Positions 59,500 to 64,000 of a DNA stretch of 64,000 bases are shown here, piece after piece. The DNA is from Paeniglutamicibacter sulfureus. GTDB lineage: Bacteria; Actinomycetota; Actinomycetes; Actinomycetales; Micrococcaceae. How positions within the stretch are numbered: the first letter of the stretch is position 1; each line of letters begins with the position of its first letter. The translations under genes and the position numbers were made by a program. Under the pieces are notes generated by a model. The model was not told the DNA's origin and searched no databases. It saw only the letters and a list, made by a program, of their open reading frames with translations. The stretch covers positions 558,001 to 622,000 of the forward strand of contig NZ_BAAAWO010000001.1 in the NCBI RefSeq assembly GCF_039535115.1, given 5' to 3'.

Positions 59500-60552
59500 G
59501 TGTCAACGATTCGAACGGACCCAAAGTTCCCCACATGGCCATCAATCCTCTCTGCGCTGATCGCCCGCGGCGATCTCGACAGGGACCAAGCGTATTGGGC
59601 CATGGGCGAGGTGATGACGGGCAATGCCAGCGATGCGCAGGTGGCCGGTTTCCTTGTTGCGCTCAGATCCAAGGGTGAGACCGTTGCCGAACTCACCGGC
59701 CTGGTGGAGGCGATGATCGCCAATGCCAGGCCGCTGGTCGTCGAGGGCGAACGCCTGGACATCGTGGGCACCGGGGGTGACCGACAGAACACCATAAACA
59801 TCTCCACGATGTCGTCCCTGGTGTGTGCCGGGGCAGGGGCCCGAATCGTGAAGCACGGGAACCGTGCCTCCTCTTCGTCCTCGGGCTCCGCCGATGTGCT
59901 CGAGGCCCTGGGTGTGCGACTCGACGTTCCCATCGAAAACCTGAACGCTGTCTTGGACACCGCGAACATCACTTTCTGTTTCGCGAACATCTTCCACCCC
60001 TCAATGCGGAACGCCGCAGTGCCCAGGCGCGAGCTGGGGGTGCCGACGGCATTCAATTTCATGGGGCCGCTGACCAACCCCTCCGGGCCGACTGCATCCG
60101 CGATTGGCTGCGCGGACCTGCGCATGGCTCCGCTGATGGCAGGGGTGCTGGCCGCGCGGGGGGTTCGTGCGTTGGTCTTCCGAGGCGAGGATGGACTGGA
60201 TGAACTGACCACGACCGCCGACAACAGGGTCTGGGAAGTTCGTGACGGCACGGTCACCGAGTCGCGCTTCGATGCGCGGGACCTCGGCATGGCCCGGGTG
60301 ACGCTCGACGATTTGCGCGGGGGAGACGCCCAGCACAACGCGCAGGTGGTGCGCGACGTGCTTGACGGTGTCCGCGGCCCTGCCCGCGATGCGGTCTTGC
60401 TCAACGCCGCGGCCGGGTTGGTGGCCTTTGACCAGGATGCCTCCGGCTCCGTCCAGGATCGCTTAGGGAAGGCGGTCGTGAAGGCCGCGGAGTCGATCGA
60501 TTCCGGATCCGCCCGGCTGGTTCTGGAGAAATGGGTCAAGGCGACGGCCTAG
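59500..60552 (+). CDS. trpD: Anthranilate phosphoribosyltransferase
   Basis: Second step of tryptophan synthesis: anthranilate plus PRPP to phosphoribosyl-anthranilate. The 350 residues show [20 protein letters not shown] (PRPP loop), [22 protein letters not shown], and [20 protein letters not shown] with [10 protein letters not shown]. It stands alone, away from other trp genes; a monocistronic trpD next to ctaE is seen in several actinobacteria. Confidence 0.96.
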   Translation: MSTIRTDPKFPTWPSILSALIARGDLDRDQAYWAMGEVMTGNASDAQVAGFLVALRSKGETVAELTGLVEAMIANARPLVVEGERLDIVGTGGDRQNTINISTMSSLVCAGAGARIVKHGNRASSSSSGSADVLEALGVRLDVPIENLNAVLDTANITFCFANIFHPSMRNAAVPRRELGVPTAFNFMGPLTNPSGPTASAIGCADLRMAPLMAGVLAARGVRALVFRGEDGLDELTTTADNRVWEVRDGTVTESRFDARDLGMARVTLDDLRGGDAQHNAQVVRDVLDGVRGPARDAVLLNAAAGLVAFDQDASGSVQDRLGKAVVKAAESIDSGSARLVLEKWVKATA

Positions 60553-60581
60553 GAATTCTTGCGTGCGGATCTGCACGCCGC

Positions 60582-60622
60582 CTGGCGCGTCCTCCATCCT
60601 GTACGGATGGGAGGCGCGCCAG
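60582..60622 (+). terminator. Imperfect hairpin after trpD
   Basis: Arms 60582-60599 and 60605-60622 pair with one mismatch and two GU pairs around a 5-nt loop, 29 nt after the stop. No U-run. Confidence 0.5.
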
Positions 60623-60820
60623 TGCCGTTTCAGGGGCCCCGCGCCCGATTTGTTGGCCAGCTCCCACGAATGTCTTTTTCGGACGCTGATGGGCCTCGTG
60701 TGGTTTTTCGGGCAGGAGCGTGCGGGCTTTGGCGGTCACCGCTGGTCGTGCGGTTCCGCAACCGAGGTCGAGCGGAGCGCGCCCGGAAACCCGAGCGGGT
60801 CCAAGGCGGTGGTTAAATGC
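60623..60820. other. Intergenic region, nothing recognised
   Basis: About 200 bp between the trpD hairpin and the next terminator. It contains several T-rich spots (CTTTTTC, GGTTTTTC) but no gene, RNA or repeat could be seen. Confidence 0.4.
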
Positions 60821-60872
60821 AGTGGCGGGTGTGCCGCTTGCCTCCGTCAAGGCAAGCGGCACACCCGCCACT
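60821..60872. terminator. Strong bidirectional terminator before the AsnC-like gene end
   Basis: Perfect 22-bp inverted repeat (60821-60842 with 60851-60872), 8-nt loop, ending in TTTT on the plus strand. It lies 28 nt past the minus-strand gene that ends at 60901. Confidence 0.9.
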
Positions 60873-60900
60873 TTTCATGCGCTGGGGACCGGCAGTGTGG

Positions 60901-61179
60901 CTATTCGAGACCGAGGGAGAACGCAGCATCCAGGTCGTGGCTTGAATATGCCCGGAACGCAATATGTGTTTGGGTTCCGGTGATGCCTGGAACCTTGGAT
61001 AGTTTGTTGGCGATGACTTCGGCGAGCTCTTCGTGGTGGCGGACCCGGGCGATGGCGATGAGATCCCAGTCGCCGGCGACCGAGTAGACCTCGGAGATGC
61101 CTTCGATGTCCGAAATCTTTTCGGCGCACTCGGGAATGCTGTCAGAAGCGGTTTGGATCATGACGAATGCAGTGACCAC
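60901..61179 (-). CDS. Stand-alone Lrp/AsnC ligand-binding (RAM) domain protein
   Basis: A 92-residue protein made only of the RAM sensor domain of Lrp/AsnC regulators: MVTAFVMIQTASD, AEKISDIEGISEVYSVAGDWD, and VPGITGTQTHIAF. No helix-turn-helix precedes it, so it cannot bind DNA alone. Such small proteins oligomerise and may bind amino acids or modulate full Lrp proteins. The GTG start has GGAGG 8 nt upstream. Confidence 0.88.
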   Translation of the reverse strand: MVTAFVMIQTASDSIPECAEKISDIEGISEVYSVAGDWDLIAIARVRHHEELAEVIANKLSKVPGITGTQTHIAFRAYSSHDLDAAFSLGLE

Positions 61180-61236
61180 GTGGGTACCTCCAGATGGTTA
61201 TGGGCGGTGGTTTTCTGAACTTGATTTGAGCCTAGT

Positions 61237-61620
61237 TCAGGAAGTTGGCGTGCGCACGCGGCGGCGCGCTATAAGGTTTGTGGCTACCCTGCGTCCCACC
61301 AGGAACACTCCGAGAACAATCGTTGCGACAATGATGAACGGCACCGCGGCGGTGGCGCCAAACAGCACGCGCAGGGATAGCCCCAAGGCGACGGTGCCGA
61401 GCCATACGAGGATGCCGGTGGGCCAGATGCGCGAGTGGTTGGTCCAGGGGCGTGAGAGCAGCGTCAGTGCGGCCAGTGCCAGCAGGAAAGGCGCGGCGGT
61501 CTGGAGCACGCCCAGAATGGTCAATGAATGTTGGTGGGAGCCCCGCCCGCTCAACGCGAAGATCAGGACAAGGACCACATCGATCGCGAAATATGCGATC
61601 CAGGTCTTACGAGAGGTCAT
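61237..61620 (-). CDS. DUF3054 membrane protein
   Basis: Actinobacterial/haloarchaeal family of unknown function, 127 residues with four hydrophobic helices (AYFAIDVVLVLIFALSG; LTILGVLQTAAPFLLALAAL; LVWLGTVALGLSLRVLFG; VPFIIVATIVLGVFLVGRRV). The FALSGRGSHQH segment between helices 1 and 2, IWPTGILVWLGT, and the C-terminal VPFIIVATIVLG are family traits. ATG 61620 sits 6 nt after a consensus -10. Confidence 0.87.
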   Translation of the reverse strand: MTSRKTWIAYFAIDVVLVLIFALSGRGSHQHSLTILGVLQTAAPFLLALAALTLLSRPWTNHSRIWPTGILVWLGTVALGLSLRVLFGATAAVPFIIVATIVLGVFLVGRRVATNLIARRRVRTPTS

Positions 61621-61632
61621 GCTTTTATTCTA
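61621..61632 (-). promoter_or_regulatory. -10 element of the DUF3054 gene
   Basis: TAGAAT on the minus strand (61627-61632) lies 6 nt before ATG 61620; leaderless arrangement. Confidence 0.55.
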
Positions 61633-61687
61633 CGTGGCGTAGTACATAGTTGTGCCCCCAACGTGAGTGTGACCGATCGGAAGTGCC

Positions 61688-64000
61688 TTACGGTGAGGGC
61701 GTGGGCGTTGGACTCGGTTGCCGTGCCCTGGTCGGTGTTGGCCTTGGTGCCGGTTTCGGTGGTCGTGCCTTCGAGGGCCCCGGTGGCGCGGGCTTGGTCG
61801 TGGGCGTTGCGGGGCGGGGGAGCAGGTCGAGTTCGACCAGCACAGTCTTCTCGGTGGAGCCAAAGACCCCGCCCGAGGGAGTGGCTGCCAGTCGGGGACT
61901 GAAGCGCTGCTTGCCCTTCGGGGTCCCGATGACCGCCTTGGTGCCGGCGCGGAAATCCACGACCGTGGTGGTGCCCGTCGCGCTGTGCACGAGCTTGGAA
62001 CCGTCGCCCACCTGGGCGATGTCGGCGTTGGCCCATCCCGGGCGGTGGGCGGCGTTGCGAGTCGGGGTGAGGCGGTGGCGCCGGACGAGTTTGCCGTTGG
62101 CGGGATCGATGATGTTCAGGCCCTCGACGTCGGCCACCACCAACCACCCGGCGATGAGCTTGGGTGCATAGAGGGCACCGGAAGAAGCGACTGGTGAGGT
62201 TTCCCAGACCTTCTTTTTCGTGGCGATTTCCAACTTGAAGACCTTGGCCGGTCCCTTGGTGTCCGGGATGCCGTAGCCGTTGCGCACCGACGATGTCCCG
62301 TAGACATAGCGCTCATCGGCTGCCAGGCCGATGATGGAGTGGGCGCGGACGAATCCGGCACCGCCGCCGTTGAGCACCCAGCTGATTTTGTTGCTGCGGG
62401 GATCGATCATTCCCAGCACGCCGCCGGCCCGCCCGTAGTCCGGCACGGTGCCGAAGAACACGTTGCGTGAGTTCACGGCCCAGCCGAACGGACGGGACTG
62501 GTGGTATTTGCGGCTCAGCCGTTCAAGCCGCACATAGCCCCCGGGCTTGTCCTTCATTGAGCTGTCCATGCTGATGATGTCCGCCGAGCCGTAGGAACCG
62601 ATGTAGCTGCGCGTGGCATCGAATTCGATCATGGCCTCAATCTGGTTGACGAGGCTTTCGTCGTCGGGGGAGTGCCAGCGTGCGCCGGTGTCGGGATTGA
62701 CCGCGGCCAGCCCGTCACCCATGTAGCCGCCCACATACACCTTTCCATCGGAGTGCCCCATGAGCGACTGGATCGTGAATTCCCCGTCGGTGAGCGAAAC
62801 CGTGCGCACCTTGTCGATCTTGCCGGTGGCGAGGTTGAAGGTTTCGAGGCGCAGGCCCGTGGGGATCTGGCTGGCCACGAGCACCGCCTTGGAGGTGGCG
62901 TGAAGTGCCAGGGGTGCACTGGTGCCTACCGGACCGAGCTTGGTGTCCCGCCACGTCGCGGTGTCCGTCGCGTAGAGAATTCCCTGGGAGATGTTGAAGA
63001 TGCGCCCGCCGCCCTTGACCTGGGCCGAAGCGCGCCCGCCGCCTTGGGCCGGCTTCTGTCCGCTGCCCTTGATTTCCGCCGAGGCGCGGCGGGCGCCCCA
63101 GACCCGATCGACCTTGCCCGTCCACTTCTTGCTGACCGGGTCCAGCAGCAACTGGGCAGTGATGTCGCTGGCCGTGACCACGACGCGGTTTCCGATCACG
63201 TCGATGGAGGAGATGAAGCCGTTGTGCATCGGGTCGGGCAGCTGGACCTCGGTGCGGCGCCCGGGGTGGCTTGCGGGGAAGGTGAATAGCCGCGGGTTGC
63301 GGGAACCTGTCCCGACCCAGACCTGGTCGTTGGGGCCGATGGCCACGCGTCTGACGTAATCGGTGTCGGCCGCGACGCGTGAGTGGGCCCGGATCTTCTT
63401 GGTCGCCGCGGTGTAGGTAAAGGTTGCACCGTTTGGATAGGTGCCTCCCCACACGTTTCCGACCGAATCCAGGCGCAATTCGTAGAGCACCGTCGCCCCG
63501 GGAACCACCGCGACCCGGCGCACCTGCTTGGGGCTGGCTGGGCTCCAGGACAGTAGGCTGCCACTGGTGCTCAGATAGAGGGTCTTGCTGGCCCGGTCCC
63601 AGACCAGGGATTCGATCCCGCCGTTGTGGCTGCCGGGAATCGACACCACGTGCATTGGCGCCCCGGCATCGGGGTTGACGATCTGCAGTTGGTTGACCGG
63701 TCCGACGATTGACACCGCAAGCCAGGGGACCGGTGCCGAGGTCAGCCCGGGCAGGGGAACCACGGCCTTGACGTTCATTGCCGGGAAGGCCCCCTTGAAG
63801 CTCGAAATGGCGCCGCGGGTGTTGGCCGCCCGTTTCAGCGGAGTCGTCAACAAGGGGTCGCGGTGCCGCCACGGCGGTGGGCCGGGATTGGCCGTTGGCG
63901 TCGGCTTGGGCGTCGGCTTTGCGGTCGGAGCGGGAGTTTGCGGCTTCGGGACAGCCACCGGGTCCTCGGTGGGGGAGTGCAGGGGAGAGAGGGCGACCCC
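61688..64000 (-). CDS. Large beta-propeller-like protein, 5' end outside the window
   Basis: At least 770 residues; the frame is open to the window edge, so the GTG at 63958 is probably not the start. After a PT-rich linker (PKPQTPAPTAKPTPKPTPT) come many repeats of the propeller kind (e.g. GIESLVWDRASKTLYLSTSG, LDSVGNVWGGTYPNGATF, MGHSDGKVYVGGYMGDGLA). A PQQ/NHL-like propeller is likely. An insert near the middle holds a tandem ASAEIKGSG / ASAQVKGGG. A second PT-rich tail ends the protein. The PT linkers suggest secretion; binding to polysaccharide or cell wall is a guess. Confidence 0.7.
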   Translation of the reverse strand, partial: GVALSPLHSPTEDPVAVPKPQTPAPTAKPTPKPTPTANPGPPPWRHRDPLLTTPLKRAANTRGAISSFKGAFPAMNVKAVVPLPGLTSAPVPWLAVSIVGPVNQLQIVNPDAGAPMHVVSIPGSHNGGIESLVWDRASKTLYLSTSGSLLSWSPASPKQVRRVAVVPGATVLYELRLDSVGNVWGGTYPNGATFTYTAATKKIRAHSRVAADTDYVRRVAIGPNDQVWVGTGSRNPRLFTFPASHPGRRTEVQLPDPMHNGFISSIDVIGNRVVVTASDITAQLLLDPVSKKWTGKVDRVWGARRASAEIKGSGQKPAQGGGRASAQVKGGGRIFNISQGILYATDTATWRDTKLGPVGTSAPLALHATSKAVLVASQIPTGLRLETFNLATGKIDKVRTVSLTDGEFTIQSLMGHSDGKVYVGGYMGDGLAAVNPDTGARWHSPDDESLVNQIEAMIEFDATRSYIGSYGSADIISMDSSMKDKPGGYVRLERLSRKYHQSRPFGWAVNSRNVFFGTVPDYGRAGGVLGMIDPRSNKISWVLNGGGAGFVRAHSIIGLAADERYVYGTSSVRNGYGIPDTKGPAKVFKLEIATKKKVWETSPVASSGALYAPKLIAGWLVVADVEGLNIIDPANGKLVRRHRLTPTRNAAHRPGWANADIAQVGDGSKLVHSATGTTTVVDFRAGTKAVIGTPKGKQRFSPRLAATPSGGVFGSTEKTVLVELDLLPRPATPTTKPAPPGPSKARPPKPAPRPTPTRARQPSPTPTPSP

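Overview
The window is a high-GC chromosomal segment from an actinobacterium, most likely a member of the Micrococcaceae (Arthrobacter-like). Evidence for this is the gene order (rpoZ-coaBC-metK-priA; hrcA-dnaJ-rsmE-phoH-ybeY-era-leuA-recO-uppS; ctaE-qcrCAB), the actinobacterial families DUF3097, DUF3043 and DUF3054, a PriA without helicase motifs, and frequent GTG starts. The genus cannot be fixed from sequence reading alone. No rRNA, tRNA, CRISPR array or prophage was seen.

Layout. 1-5.2 kb: end of rpoZ, then coaBC, metK, priA. 5.2-9.8 kb: an alpha/beta hydrolase and glycerol catabolism (glpD, glpK). 9.8-12.5 kb: leuS behind a leucine attenuator. 12.5-20.7 kb: a DegV protein, competence genes comEA and comEC, and holA. 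The com locus is rearranged: a decayed copy of the comEC 5' end and a Fic gene lie between comEA and comEC, and the degV-3'/comEA-5' junction is duplicated in front of comEC. 20.8-27.2 kb: a small membrane-anchored or exported protein, rpsT, and an accessory patch with a TfdB-like aromatic monooxygenase, an IS element, an AraC-type regulator and a lone PemK/MazF-like protein. 27.3-31.9 kb: lepA, hemW, a DUF4870 protein and DUF3097. 32.2-40.5 kb: hrcA behind a CIRCE-like operator, dnaJ, rsmE, a GerMN-type lipoprotein on the opposite strand, then the coupled run phoH-ybeY-CBS protein-era. 40.6-44.9 kb: a truncated flavoprotein pseudogene, leuA behind a Leu-rich leader peptide, recO, uppS. 44.9-49.5 kb: an alpha/beta hydrolase, pyrD, DUF3043 and an M20 dipeptidase. 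49.6-59.4 kb: an A-type Fe-S carrier and the respiratory block (ctaC-ctaD-ctaF on plus, ctaE-qcrC-qcrA-qcrB on minus) with a GntR regulator and a frameshifted VOC gene between. 59.5-64 kb: trpD, a stand-alone AsnC/Lrp ligand-binding domain, DUF3054 and the 3' part of a large beta-propeller protein that runs off the window.

The genes mostly serve core metabolism: CoA and SAM synthesis, leucine charging and synthesis, pyrimidine and tryptophan synthesis, heme chaperoning, heat shock, and the aa3-bc1 respiratory chain. Two themes stand out. First, leucine supply appears to be sensed twice by ribosome stalling: an 8-codon leader with three Leu codons before leuS and an 18-codon leader with four Leu codons before leuA. 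Second, about fifteen genes and leader ORFs have a TANNNT-like -10 element ending 6-7 nt before the start codon, the arrangement expected for leaderless mRNAs. The least ordinary region is 13.7-17.1 kb, where the competence genes look like the product of a duplication or a merodiploid integration followed by deletion and Fic insertion.
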